The translations under genes were made by a program, and so were the position numbers. A DNA stretch of 64,000 nucleotides from NCBI GenBank assembly GCA_019671005.1, contig CM033745.1:29725526-29789525 (forward strand), written 5' to 3'. Below are positions 45,275 through 58,927 of this stretch, piece after piece. Within the stretch, counting starts at the first letter, position 1; each line of letters begins with the position of its first letter. This DNA is from Hibiscus mutabilis. Taxonomy: Eukaryota; Streptophyta; Magnoliopsida; Malvales; Malvaceae. Under the pieces are notes generated by a model that was given only the letters and a program-made list of their open reading frames with translations, was not told the origin of the DNA and did no database searches.

Positions 45275-46560
45275 ATGGCTCAACAAGGCAATGGATGAGA
45301 TGGTGTCTTAAACAATAAAGAGAATCCAGCAATGCACAATGGGATACCACTAGATCCTGTTGCCCCAGCCGTTAATATGGAGGAAGAGAGGCCTATTAGA
45401 GAACACTCGGCACTAAACATAGACAATTTAATACCAAGACTAATTGGTCCCGAGATAAATACACTGAATTTTAAACTCAAACCGGTGATGATACAAACGC
45501 TTTTGAATGTAGGACAATTTGATAGAGCACCTACTAGAGATCCGAGGCAACACTTGAAGCAAGTCATAGAGGTTTGCCAATTATTTCAGCAGCCTGGAGT
45601 ATCAAAAGATACATTGAAGCTGAAATTATTTACATTTTACCTGAGAGATAGAGTAAAAACGTGGCTCAACTCTTTGCCACTTGGTTCTGTACCTTATAGG
45701 GAGATCTATGCCCGAAGTTTTTGCTGCGATTCTAGCCACTTAAACTCACAGCCAAGTTGAGGAGTGAGATCATCACGTTTAGGTAGGTTGATGATGAGAC
45801 CCTATATGATGCCTGGGGGAGGGCCTGTTGCGAAGGTGTCCCATGCATGGATTCCCAAAATGGATCCGGATGGAGACCTTCTACAATAGACTCAATGAAC
45901 AAGCCAGAATTGTTATCGATGCTTTGACAAATGGTTCGATGCTAGACAAAAACTATACAGAGGCAGTTGACATAGATCAACTTACATCCATTCACGCTGA
46001 GATTTTGAGTATCCTACTGCCAGACTTGGGATCGGGACAAAAGCTGGTGGGAAATTACACATAGATCAACTTACATCCATTCACGCTGAGATTTTTAATC
46101 TTACTAGCATGGTGAGAGCTTAGTAAAAGAGTAATGAACCCCAAGAAGTTAAGGCATTAGACCCATTCTATACAATATGTGGAGAGGATCATCACATGGA
46201 ATATTGCCCTGCCAGGCCTATGTTTCTGTAAATTTTGTTGGCAATTTTAATCGTAATTATAATCCGAATTCTGATACTTACAATGTAGGATGGAGACAGA
46301 ACCCAAATTTAGCTTGGGGAAATCAAGGAGGTAACCAATACAATGCCAACAGCATAATAACAATGCCCAATAGTAGAATAACAATGCCCAGCGACAGAAC
46401 AATGCCCAGTGTCAAAACAATGTCCAGCGTTAGAACAATGCCTAACAAGGTTTCAATCAAAATGCGCAGATGATGCAAAACAATTTTTATGCAGGGCAAT
46501 GGAACAACCAGGGACTTTGACAGATTACATGGAGAGGAATGATGCAATTGTCTAGAGTTT
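45275..46560 (+). pseudogene. gag of the Athila-type element, broken
   Basis: ATG 45275 opens MAQQGNG followed by TGA (normally Trp). The capsid core lies at 45332-45730: FKLKPVMIQTLLNVGQFDR, DPRQHLKQVIEVCQLFQ and LFTFYLRDRVKTWLNSLP, the Athila gag pattern. The frame shifts near 45740; the next block at 45828-46064 is FYNRLNEQARIVIDALTNGS. The nucleocapsid finger near 46165-46210 reads YTICGEDHHMEYC, with the first Cys changed to Tyr. A minisatellite of 18-21-bp units (46360-46450, AACAATGCCCAGNGNCA type) follows in the Asn/Gln-rich tail. Confidence 0.88.
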
Positions 46561-47890
46561 TGAAGTATCTATGTGAAACTTAGAGGTACAAATTGGACAA
46601 TTGCCACTGTGCTAAGCAATAGACCCTATGGTGCCTTGCCAAGTGATACAGAGGATGCTAGGCATAAATGCAATGAACAAGAAAAGATGTAACTCATTAG
46701 AGTGGCAAACATTATGAGGCTGAGACACCTGTCAAACAACCAATTAATTGTCAGGAGGAAGATAAGGGACTAATATATGAACCAAAAGAAGCAGAGAAGA
46801 AAAAAGCGGACATAAGTGATGCCATACCTCACTCTAATGCCAGACCTTAGTCAGATGTTAGCAAACCTTGGCAAAGCCGGCAGAGCCAACATATACTTAT
46901 CCACCTCCACCATTTCTACAAAGACTACAAAAGCACAAGCAGGATCAACAATTTAAGTTCTTCTTGGGAGTCCTTAAGCAACTACGATCAATATACCATT
47001 GGTGGAAGCTCTCGAGCAGATGCCCAATTATGTTAAATTCATGAAGGACATCTTGTCCAAAAAGAGGAAACCGGTGATTTCGAGACTGTAGTTCTCACTG
47101 AGGGATGCAGTGCAATGATACTCAATCGGTTGCCACCAAAGCTAAAAGATCTGAGAAGTTTTACTATTCCTTGTACCATTGGTAACAGATTCATGGGTAA
47201 GGCACTGTGTGACTTGGGAGCTAACATCAATTTGATGCCAATGTCTATTTTCAGAAAGCTCAGCATTGAAGCAATGCCTACCACAGTAACACTTTAGTTG
47301 GAAGACCGATCTTTTGCACATCCTACGGGTAAGATTGAGGATGTGTTGGTAAAGGTATACAAATTCATATTCCCAGCTGATTTTATCATTTTAGATTATG
47401 AGGCAGATGTTAATGTTTCAATTATATTGGGTAGACCATTCCTTGCCACAGGTAGAGCTTTGATTGATGTTCATAAAGGTGAATTCACTAAGCACATGAA
47501 TGATCATCGTGTTACATTTAATGTGTTTCAAGCTCTTAAATACGTAGATGTATCTGAGGAATGCAAAGCTGATGAAATGATGGAGTCCATTTTTAATGTG
47601 GACGTGGCACAACTGTGCCAAGACTCTGAAGATGATGCCAGCGAACGAGTCAATGAAGAAGAAACAAGTAAGGACACTGAAGGAACAACTTTAGAAGAGA
47701 TAAGCTATTTCAGACAACCAGAGCCACTAGAGCTGGCTGGCAGAGAGATTGTGACACCTAAACCATCCATTGAGAAGCCACCTGAATTGGAACTAAAATC
47801 GTTGCCAGACCACCTTAGGTATGCCTACTTAAGTAAACACTCAACCTTACCAGTGATCATTGCTGCTAATCTAACTAATGATTAAGAGGA
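46561..47890 (+). pseudogene. Protease region of the Athila-type element
   Basis: A spacer with frameshifts leads to the aspartic protease at about 47100-47470. The active site reads ALCDLGANINLMPMS (Athila proteases use DLGA rather than DSGS), and the second block is VSIILGRPFLATGRALIDV. A TAG at 47296 interrupts it. The frame 47298-47885 continues into the acidic linker before reverse transcriptase, ending KSLPDHLRYAYLSKHSTLPV. Confidence 0.87.
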
Positions 47891-48613
47891 AAGATTGCTA
47901 GAAATTTTAAGCAATTACAAGCAAACGTTGGGATGAACCTTGGCTGATATTTGAGGAATAAGCCCAACCATTTGCATGCACAAAATAATTCTAGAAGAAT
48001 ATCATGGCAAAACAATTGAGGGCTAGAGAAGATTGAACCCGAGCATGAAAGAGGTAGTAAAAAAAGAAATTATCAAGTGGTTGGATGCCAGGATAATCTA
48101 TCCCATTTCTGATAGCTCATGGCTCAGCCTACTGCAATGTGTGCTAAAGAAAGGTGGCATGACCGTGGTTTAAAATAGCAACAATGAGTTAATTCCTTTC
48201 AGAACTATTATTGGATGGAGAGCGTGCATGGATTATAGGAAGTTGAACAATGCTACCAAGAAAGATCACTTTCCATTGCCCTTCATCGATCAAATGTTGG
48301 ATAAACTGGCATGTAAGGTATTCTATTACTTCCTAGACAATTATTCAAGATATAATTAGATAGCCATAGCTCTGAAAGATCAGGAGAATACCACATTCAC
48401 CTGTCCATATAGGACATTCACTTTTAGAAGAATGCCCTTTGGACTGTTTAATTCTCTGGCAATGTTTCAACGTTGTATGATGTCTATCTTTTTTGACATG
48501 ATTGAGAACAACCTAAAAGTTTTCATGGATAAAATCTCGGTGTTTGGCAAGACATTTAAGGAATGACTTTGGAGTCTAGAGCTTGTTTTGAGGAGATGTA
48601 CTGAGACTAACTT
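47891..48613 (+). pseudogene. Reverse transcriptase start of the Athila-type element, truncated
   Basis: Visible blocks are EIIKWLDARIIYPISDSSW, RACMDYRKLNNATKKDHFPLP, FIDQMLDKLA, FTCPYRTFTFRRMPFGLFN and FQRCMMSIF. The active site reads VFMDKISVFG: the second Asp of the expected MDD is Lys. The domain ends at VLRRCTETNF where the LTR of element C begins (48614). RNase H, integrase and 3' LTR are missing. Confidence 0.87.
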
Positions 48614-49374
48614 TGTAATATCCCAAACATAGGCTTAGAAGTTTGTACCTTATTGATTATAAGTATGATACTATGTGCTTGTCACTTATTAGATTAATCA
48701 ATAGGAAAGTGACCAAATTTAAAATGGAAGAAAGTTCATGGCTAAATCATAGGGGCTAAATTGATCACTAACAAAACTCAAAGATTGTATGATAAAATAA
48801 AAGATTTAAGGGGGTTTGTACACATGGCCTTCGAGGTTGAAGGCATGTGCTAAGGGGGTCCGACCATTTGAGAGATAACCCATTTGTTGTCTCCTTTATC
48901 CATCCTTAACCGAAAAGCATCTTGAGAGTGTGTGTGTGTGAGCTTATGGCCATGGAAATATAAAGCTTTGAACTTAGAATTGGGAAATCTTTGAGTCCTT
49001 GATTGAGTCATCTAAGGAAGAGAGTAAGTACTCCCATCCTTTCTATTCATTTGAAGTTTATCATGAGAATTGTATGATTATGGATTCTTTTGTATCTAGA
49101 AAGATGAATGACCATGATCTTGTGATATAATTTAGGATATCATTGCTTGATTTTGAGACCTAAAGTAATTAGGATATATGGAAGGCTCGAATGGATGCTT
49201 GTTGATTTAGTGATGTACTTAGAACTTGAATCTGATCACTTTGAATTCTAGTAACAAAACTATGAACTTATTTGATCATATGAGTATTGCTTAAAACTAT
49301 TTTGAACATGTATTTATATATGAAAACATGACAATTTTGCAGTTATATGAACCTTAGGGGACTGTGTAATACCC
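48614..49374 (+). mobile_element. First part of the 5' LTR of chromovirus C
   Basis: It starts TGTAATATCCCAAACATAG. Its end (GAACATGTATTTATATATG, then ATATGAACCTTAGGGGACT) overlaps in sequence with 59309-59375, where the forward C LTR continues. The two pieces together make about 3.5 kb. The split is caused by the block 49375-59304. Confidence 0.7.
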
Positions 49375-51489
49375 TTTACCCGATCTAAGAGTTAAACCGG
49401 TTTAGGAAGTGTTATGGAACAAACATTCAAACAAATATATGACATCTACACACTTTTTCTAACATCCTAAAATCTTGCTTTTGAAGGGGAAATCTTTAAT
49501 AATCTGTAGAGAAACAAATTAGGTGACTAAAATATGATGCTATGTTTGTGACCGAATTAAAAGGGACTACTAATTAGAGTGCTAAATTGAAGTGACTAAA
49601 TTGTTAACCTTTCAAATTGGAATGTTGCATGCTAATGTGATTATTAGAATAAATTAAGCCATGTGGCTTAAGAAGAGAAAGCCACGTTGGATTGGTAATT
49701 CTTAATGGAATTTACCAAACAAACAAATCCTTATGATCATCTTCATTCTAGCTTGGGGAACCGAAGAAAAACTTGAGAGAGAAAGGAGGTTTCCATGGTG
49801 ATAACGTCAATCTAAGAATTTGTCCTTTGATGCTTAAAATTTTGATTGTTGTCAAGCAAACAAGAAAGGAGTCGAGCAAGAGGACGAAAAGTTGAAGGGA
49901 GTTGTGATCCACGACCAAGGATAGCTCAGTGTATCTGTGAGTATGCTATGTTTAAATTAAGCATAGATGATTGACTTAATTATGTTATTCGATTATATTA
50001 TGAAGCATGGAATACCTATGCTCACTTTGGGTTGTCAATGCTTATTGGGGCTAATATGTCCAGGTATTTATGTATGAATAACTGTTTCATAACTCTGAAC
50101 ATAAGCATAAATTGGTTGTTTATGATGCTTAATATAACATCTTGCGCATGTGGTTAAGTACTCAAATAATTTAGGAGTATATGAAATAGATAATTGAAAA
50201 GATTGTACGATCCAATGGTACATGTTACCATTGTCCGAAATTGTCTAACTAAATGGATTATATGTTTCAATGGAAAAATGTTGCCATTGCCTGATAGTGT
50301 TTAATTGGAAAGAGTACATGTTTCAATGGTATATGTACCATTGCCTGATAATGTCTAATTGATTGGATTACAGGTTTCAATGGACATGTTACCATTTTCT
50401 GAAAATGTCTGTTTTGATGGATTACATGTTCCAATGGTAGACGCTGCCATTGTCTGATAGTGCTGGAGTAAATATTGTTCCTTTAGATTTCCTAACTGGT
50501 CATGATCGGATTATATATCCTAGATTGCTTACGATAGGTTCAGTTATTAAAGTGAACAACTATAACAGTTGCTTGTTGATGAAGTCTTCTTAGAATCTTG
50601 TTAATGTTTTGTTATAATTATGCTTAAGATAAACTTATTACTTTATAATGTTGGGTGCATGTATCTATGTTTTTGTTGATTAAATTTTGAGTTTTAATAT
50701 CTGACTACTCACCCTGATATCTGTACATGAGGGTTTGACTATTGATCAAGCTTGGGAAAGGTTTTGCAAGGTCACTCAAGGCAACATAAGTATGTTATGT
50801 TTTGTTTATGTAAACTCCTAGAAGGTGGCACTAACTCGAAGTCTAGGCTTATAAACCTTTAGAATGTTTTGGTGGATTGTAATTATACAATTTCAATATA
50901 TATATATATATATGTTTTGTGCTTTGTTGATATTCATAAATTGGTGGATCTTGCTAGTAGCTTTGGTTGAGCTTTCGATTGATGTAGCCTCATAGTAGGA
51001 GACGTTTCACTTGCATTTAAATTCCATAATTTGGTTTCTTAGTCATGCGCATAATACTGAAATTTGAACATAAATGAGCTAAGTTGATATTAAAATGATT
51101 ATAGGTAAGTTGAATTTATAGTGACTACTAATTGAATTGATGGACTTAGTTCTTTAATGTATTTCAAACTATTATGGTCCTTATTTAATTTCAATGATTA
51201 TATCATGCGATTCATGCTTACAAGGATTAATTAATTTGGTATGATAGCCTAAACTATCCGAGTTGTTCTAAGGACATCTTCCATGATCATTACTCGAGTT
51301 ACATTGTATTTCATGTAATTGTCTTTATGTATCTTTGTTGTATCCTCTTGAGCTTAGTTCGATTGCATGTTTGCTAGGAGTCTCACTAGGAGTCTTATTC
51401 TTCTTGTTCATATTCTAACTTCTAAGACAAGTTAGACAGTCTTCTCCTAGAACAATACTTTCTTCTAGGCCTGGGGGTCGAGTATTACA
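49375..51489 (+). mobile_element. LTR of A type without internal region
   Basis: It starts TGTAATACCC and ends CGAGTATTACA, giving 2115 bp, and matches the LTR of A in its palindrome array (50213-50452), its pairing motif AAACTCCTAG-aag-GTGGCAC (50811-50830) and its end (TTCTAGGCCTGGGG). No gag-pol follows. The immediate flanks (gactg, ctttt) do not form a target duplication, so it may be a remnant of a larger rearranged insertion rather than a clean solo LTR. Confidence 0.82.
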
Positions 51490-54400
51490 CTTTTCAACTA
51501 AATAAGTAACTAAAAATTAGGGAAAATTAAAAACTTTTAGTAAGTTTCATAGATTAAGCTCCAAAATATATTTTATATACAAACAAGTATGTTCACAATT
51601 CATGCATAGCACTCCACTGATAGCATATAACATATATATATATATATATTACAATAAACTTTCGGTTTACAAAGTTTACCAAATCTCTTCTACATTTTCA
51701 TAGGATTTATCCTTATTTAGAAAATTCATATTTCTTAAACCAATGTCCAACCTTTATATCCTTCTAACCATTCAAGACAAATATCAATATCTTATCGGAG
51801 TATAAGTTTCTAATTTCTAATTCCATTTTTATTTTCTTTTTGATACGCCATTATAAAGTAAAGTTTATCTCTAATACTAGAAAAGCATGTGTGCATCCCA
51901 AAATAACATCGCAAACAATCCAAACACTACAAGAATTATCCAACTAATCCACATGAAACCTTGATATATGATCATTTAATTCTAATCCTATTACATTCGC
52001 AAAGCATTACCATAATTTACTTTCATAGACAAACCATCAATAAAATATCATAACTTCCTCAACTAAATCAACAATAATCAAACTTGAAGCATATTAAGGC
52101 CCATTACAAAGCAATAATACTTATACAGCTTATATACATGTAAATCCAAAATGAATGATCTATATGCACTATGCATACATTTTGACTATGTGCCACCAAC
52201 TAGGAGTTCTTAAAGGAGATACAAAATGTACATCTTATTACTTGTGATCTTGTCCAAGTTCAAAGTTAACCGAAAGCAATGTTACCCTGAAAAGTGATGA
52301 AAGAATAGGGTAAGCAAACACTTAGTGAGGTAGCACTAATAACTGAAACCAATGTAGTAAACATTTTGTGATCCATTCCTATTCTTTCACCAAGTTTATC
52401 AAATTATTCAAGCTTTTAACTTAATCATGCATCAAGCTATCTTGGTTTAAAGCATTCGAACTATGATGTTCATTATCCAAGGAGTTGAACTATATTCAAT
52501 TATAAACTTGTTACTTATCACAAGCATTTGAACTAGCATATTCCTTTATCCAAAGTTTATAAAAGACCAAGTAAATATCGACTTAATCAAATAACAAAGC
52601 AATATAGGCACGAAGAATCACATATATCATTTTATAGCCATGTTTTACTAATCTCACCAATTATCTAACTTAGCATCTTATAATCATGTTTTACTTGTTA
52701 CATAAGATATCAAACATAGCATATCAAAGACACGTGTTACTTATCATGTAAGATATCAAACATAGCTTATCATAGTCATACTTAGGAGATACTTATATAT
52801 GTCCAAAACATACTTGTTTATATGAAAAATAGTTCCAATTCATGTACATGCATACATACACTTAAAACAATCCACTACATGCTTGTACTTAATCAAAACA
52901 GTCCACTAAACATGTATATATTAATATACATTGCAAAACAATCCAAGGCATGTTCATTTCTATCAAAACAGTCCACTAAACATGTATATATTAATATGCA
53001 TTGCAAAACAGTCCAAGACATGTTCATTTCTATCAAAAGTGTCCACTAAACATGTATATATTAATATACATTGCAAAACAGTCAAAGACATGTTCATTTC
53101 TATCAAAATAGTCCACTAAATATGTATATATTAATATATATTGCAAAACAGTCCAAGGCATGTTCATTTCTATCAAAACAGTCCACTAAACATGTATATA
53201 TTAATATACATTGCAAAACAGTCCAAAAACATGTATATATTAATATACATTGCAAAACAGTCCAAGACATGTTTATCTCTATCAAAACTGTCCACTAAAC
53301 ATGTATATATTAATATACATTGCAAAACAGTCCAAGACATGTTCATTTCTAACATAGTATCTCATATACATGTACTATTCATATAAATTATCAAGAATAG
53401 CATAATATAAACATGATTTACTTATCAAATAAGTTATCATACATAACAAATTGTAAACAGGTGTTACTTGTCTCATAAGTTATCAAAATAACATATTAGT
53501 TTAATTTGCAATTTCATGATGTGTCTTTAACATAGCCTTGAGAATCAAGTAGCCTAGGTACACGAATCCCAAACCAACTTTCGCCAAACGAATTGGTATT
53601 CAAGGTACCGATCAATCCCTCATACTGTCACCAAGTGACCACAACACTTCCCTTCTACTGTCGCCAAATAAGGACCGCAATCCAGAACCGTACCTCAAAC
53701 ACGAGCTCTATAGACTCTATGGCATGCCAACTATGCCTATGACTGACTCGAAACCAAGCCTTTTCATATAATCTTATCTTGTCAAAATCAAAGTTGAGCT
53801 TAGCTCCTTATTCATATAATCATGAACTTGTCATATTCTTATCAAAGATGAGCATTGCTCCATATTCTTATTATCATAACACCAAGGCTTATTTCATAGT
53901 ACATCACAAGCTAAATCACTTGTATCATTCGAACAAAGTATGCATTAAGTGAACATAGCTTATTGTTATTTATTTCAAAGGTAAGCATAGCTTCAAATTC
54001 AAGTATTTACAACAAGTCTTAGACCTTATCATGATCAAAATTGAACATAGTTCGAATTCATGTACCCATAACTAGACTTAAGTCATATCATGTCAAACTT
54101 GTATATATATATATCTCCATGCACATAAAATCTTAACCATATAAGATGGTATCAACCAATTTAACATCACAAAGTACTTTTCTATAAGTACTTACTTGGG
54201 ATCCAAGCTTGCTTATGCATAGTATAGGTTAGAATAAAAGAACAAAATTAAATTAACAAGAAATGCTTGGGAAGGTTACAAGCTTAACCCAAGACTTTAA
54301 ACTACACTCATAGCATATCCGAGCTAGGTTGATCCCGAATTACTATTCCGGATTGCCCCTCTATAGCTTTACCCGCTTGAACCTTGTTTCCTCTACTATT

Positions 54401-55449
54401 CCTTGGTCTAATCATAAAACAATACATATGCATTAAAATTATAATTACACACAAGTATAGATGCAAAAACAGTCCATTAAGTAATCATATAGGCACTAAG
54501 CAAATCGAAGTTCATATATTCATACGTGCACATAATAATTCAAGATGCATGTGCATACTTAGATGTACTTAAACAGTCCAAACATGTATTAAGCAATTCA
54601 AGACATCTATATGTACAACCAAAATAGTCCTTCAATGTTCATATGCATACATAACAACCCTAATACATAAACATTCACATGCATAATTGTCCAAGGCAGT
54701 CCACTACACACTTAAGCATCGAAAACAGTACTTTAAAAGCATGTATACATACAAAACAATCCCTAAAATACTTGTATATAGATTCATATTTTCAAAAACA
54801 GCCCCTAACATTTTTTTCATGTTCAAAACAGTCCAATTACATACATATATATGCAAAACAACCCCTAACTACATGTATTATCATATAAGCATGTATCAAG
54901 AAAATCCTCCCTAATTTCATATCAATAATAAAATAAGCACCACAATTATATAGCCACAAGAATACACAATTTTTGTATAAATTCAAATCAATCCACTAAC
55001 ATTTATTTTAAATGCAAAACAGTTCCCAAAATTTCATATAACAGCCCCCTATTTTCCAGCTTTCAAAATAGTCCCAAAACATTAAAATTTCACTTCAAAA
55101 CAGTCCCTAAAATTTCATAAAACAGTCCCCGGTTGTCCAGCTTTCAAAATAGTCCCAAAACATCAAAATTTCACTTCAAAATAGTCCCTTAAGTTCAGAT
55201 TAGCAAAATAGTCCATGAATTATTTTTACCCACCAATGTGATCATAATCGAATTCAAACATATTTTACACTTCAACAAGGTTCTAGCCGATTGTTAGAAT
55301 TTTCACAACCCACATAGCAATTCATTTCAATATCATTCGAAATAACCTAAGATGCTCATAGCATGGATTTGATTTTCCATCAATATCATAGCACTTACAC
55401 AAAAGAGAATTCATAGATAGATAATTATAAACAAAAGTACAATCCAACC
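51490..55449 (-). mobile_element. Inverted LTR of C type, larger part
   Basis: Read on the minus strand it matches the forward C LTR (59305-62040), for example 53570-53760 against 60360-60540 and 52190-52340 against 61020-61200. The true start of this LTR is at 59304 (minus-strand TGTAACACCTGAAAGC) and the end is missing at 51490. It contains the 70-bp tandem array 52894-53345 and the pairing motif in inverted form (52190-52211). It is interrupted by the solo LTR 55450-58927. Confidence 0.8.
52894..53345. repeat. 70-bp tandem array in the inverted C-type LTR
   Basis: Units start at 52894, 52964, 53034, 53104 and 53174 with exact 70-bp spacing, then a 39-bp partial unit at about 53214, then a last unit at 53283. 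Each unit has CAAAACAGTCCACTAAACAT, a near-palindrome ATGTATATATTAATATACAT and CAAAACAGTCCAAGGCATG. The repeated short frames on both strands here are a by-product. Confidence 0.93.
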
Positions 55450-58400
55450 TGTAACACTCTAAACTTGGCCTAGGAAGGTTACCACTATCTAAGCTATAGA
55501 TTAATTGAATTATGTACTAATCAAATTAAAGAAGAAAGAACATTAGCTATCTTTAAGATAAAATAAGTGAAATTATAACCAAATTGAATTGAAATTAAAA
55601 CAAGAATGCTTAAATGGAAGGATGGAAATGTGAACATGCAAAGCTCTAGAGATTGCATTAGAATTGGAGGCCTAGACACATGTTCTCATTTGATGAGAAC
55701 ATGTGCCTTGTGAGTCATGACTCACGGCAACATGGTGGGTAAAGATGAACAAAAATTGTATCATCTCCTTCATCCCATAGCCGAATGTTTGAGAAAGAAA
55801 GGGGGAGAGAGAAAGCTTCATAGATCATCTTCAATTCATGCTTCTTGATTTAGCTTTGATCAAATTAGCTTGGAGAAGGTAAATTGCTTGATTCTTACAT
55901 GTTATAGAATGCTTAAATCTTAAGTTTGTGATGTTCTTGTTGCCTAAATTTAATAGGACGATTGTTATGCATGTTAGGATGATGTTAGATTCTAATGATA
56001 CTTGAAATTCTGAGTGTTAGTAGCCAAATTGATAAAGAGAATGTATATGGTTGCTGGATATTGAGAATAAGGACTATTTTGATAGGTGAAAAGGTGTAAA
56101 AATGTTAATTGTATATAATGCCCTGTTTTGATCATGTTGTTAGGTGAATTGAGGCTCTAATAGAGTAAATAGCTTTCTGGAAAATGAATGTATATAATTG
56201 GATTAGTTAAAACTAGGTAATGGACTGCTCAAAAGATGAATTAGAGGTATATTGTTGATCAAATGGATCAAATTGAATATAGCATTATAATGTCCTATTT
56301 TAATCACATTGCTAGGTGGATTAGACTGACCTACACATGTAAGAACATGAAAATAAGTTGAATTACAATGTTAGAATCTTTTTAGATGAGTTATGAAGCT
56401 AGAAACTCAACCTAGTGTAAACTGCCCAGAATACTCTATTCTAGGAAGTAGCTTTGAAAAATCACCATAAATTGTATAAATGGAATTTAAGGTTCAAATT
56501 TTTATGGACAATGACTTAACATGTCTAAATTCATTCGGAGAAAACAGAACTGAATTCTAGATTATAGAATGAATTGTAGAGAAGAAACACTAGGGACAGT
56601 TCAAACTGTCTAGTGTTGTAAATTGCCTTGTCTTTAAGTTAAAAACTGTATTAATTGGCAAAGAACTAAAATGCAAGGCCTATATGGTTAGAAACACAAT
56701 TAAGTTAGCTTTCCAACAGTGAAAACCAATTTAAATTCCGATATGGAATGAAAGTTATGCATGTTTAAGTGAGCAGAGTACATGCTGCGTAGTAACAACA
56801 ATTTAGGTAATTGTACACAGTTTTGTGGCAGTTTTGAAAACTGTTTTGTAAACAGTTTTGGAACATTGGTTACTTCCTTGTTTTACATGAATTAGAGTAT
56901 AGACAAGTGTAGTTATGTGTAGTAAAGAATATATATGAACATGCTGCCAGATTTGTATATGTTGTGTACTAGTAATATTACCTTAGATGAATTATTATGT
57001 GAACTTGTTTTAATATGTATTTACTTGTGTAATGTGTTAGAACCAGGGGTAAACTTGGTGGAAGAGGAAAGGGTGGAACATCCTAAATCTAAGAACAAAG
57101 GAGTGTGGATCCAAGACTAGCTAGCTTGGGGAGTATTGTGAGTGTAGTTTATTCTAGAGTTAGGACTAGGTCCTAACTAAAGTAAGCATGTCTACATTCT
57201 TGTAATGTTTAAATGGACCTAATATGGACTTGGCCTAATAAGGGAAGTATGATTAAAGTAATGCATGAAATTTTGATCACATCCTTGAATTCATGTAGGA
57301 TTCGATTGCTAAGCATGTTTAAGTGGTAACATTGGTGCTTGTATGTGTGATGTGGTATGTGATCGAATGCTTAAAGAACTTGCTTGAAATGTTATCCTAA
57401 CTTGATGAAATGAACATATGAGAATTACGTGATATGTGAGCTATGGCTCAATTGGCCTAAGGGCCTAGTATATAATGAACTTGTTGAATAATTGACATGA
57501 TCTTGAACTTGAAATACTTGTATAAATGGCTAAAATCGAACAACCTTGGTAGCTAGTTGGATTAGGTAGAAGGGCATGCCTTAGAGTCTAGAGCTTATTG
57601 TGTCAGGGTGGACTACGGTCCAGGGCTAAGGACCCTATTTGGCAATAGACAGAGGGTAAGTATGTGGTCTTTGGCGACAGTAGGAGGGTTGACCAGCACT
57701 ACGGTGCATCTTGTGGCGATAGTTGGTTGGAGACTCGATTACTTATACAAACTAAGTAACAAGGGGTTGTTTAAATGATAACAAATGAAATAACAATCCT
57801 ATAATACATGTTACTTGTCTTGAAAGTTATATAATGAATGTTACTTGACATGAAAGCCATGAATTGTATGTTACTTGTCATGTAAGCATGATTTGCTTGA
57901 TTACTTGTTATGTAAGCATGATTTGCTTGATTTCTTGTTATGTAAGCATGAATTATGACTCATTGTCTCTTGCTTCTAATGCTTGTTGAATGCTTGAAAT
58001 CCTTAGCTGGGATCATTCTTGACTAAATGACATAAAACTTGATATAACAATTGGTTAGAACTAGTACTACCTCACTAAGTACATTCTTGTACTTATCACT
58101 CTTGTTTTCATTCTTCCCAACTACAAGATAAATGATTTGATCGATTGCTTGATCCTGAAGCTGATTCCTTGAGTTCCGAAGCAAGACACATGCATAGCAT
58201 AAGTATGTTTCATACTTGTTTTGTACTCCCCTAGTTGGTGGCACTTAGATTGTATCTAGTGAACTAGTGCATGCATTTTTGAATACTTGTATATATGTTC
58301 TTGAATGGGCCTACTATGTTATGAACTTGGTTGACAATGTGAAACAAGTATGTATTGAACTTAAATTACATGTATTGGAAAGGTGTTTGGCTGCGCATAT

Positions 58401-58927
58401 ATTAATATACAAATGGATGATCAAGTGATTGATCTAGTTTATATTGTACCATTCGAATGCCTTGGAAATTATATGGTCACTTGTGTGTGAACATACCTTG
58501 TTGTAAGTGTTTTGTGTGCTTGTATAGTGAATTGCCGAATGGATAGGCTTGGTGTATGGCTTGATTGGAAACAAGTTATATGCCATTGTATGTTCAACAA
58601 TCATGTTTAGTAAATTTAGGTATGAATTGTTATATGGATCAATCTAAGGAACAAATAAATGAAATGGAAGTATGTTGCACACTTAGGCCATTCGAGTTGA
58701 TAGTGGTATAAGATGAAGTTATTTGAATTGTTAAAGTAGTAACCTATAATGACTTGAAATCAAAATGTGAGATTGCTTGCTTGTTAAGTTAAGTATGCTT
58801 GGTTGCTTACTAGTTAAGTAACTTATCAAATAGGGATGAGTTAATCTATTCTTGCTTGTATTGCTTTGTTCTTGCTTGGTAACGCTCCCATCCGGGTTGC
58901 TACTAACTCGGGGTAGGGGGTGTTACA
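55450..58927 (+). mobile_element. Solo LTR of B type with perfect target duplication
   Basis: It starts TGTAACACTCTAAACTTGGC and ends GGGGGTGTTACA, 3478 bp, flanked on both sides by CAACC (55445-55449 and 58928-58932). No internal region is present, so it arose by LTR-LTR recombination of a complete B-family element. It is single-copy where the B 5' LTR is duplicated and carries no copia insertion at the equivalent of 27322 (57735-57750). The pairing motif is at 58225-58244 (CTCCCCTAG-ttg-GTGGCAC). Confidence 0.95.

Noticed and set aside
49375..51489. Called as a clean solo LTR
   Set aside because: The immediate flanks (gactg and ctttt) do not match, unlike the CAACC flanks of the solo LTR at 55450-58927, so I list it only as an LTR without internal region.
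52894..53345. Regular repeat with unit spacing, considered as a CRISPR array
   Set aside because: The whole 70-bp unit repeats, without unique spacers, and the context is plant retroelement DNA.
52822..53386. Several overlapping repetitive frames on both strands
   Set aside because: These are products of the 70-bp tandem array in an inverted LTR; they have no start context or other support.
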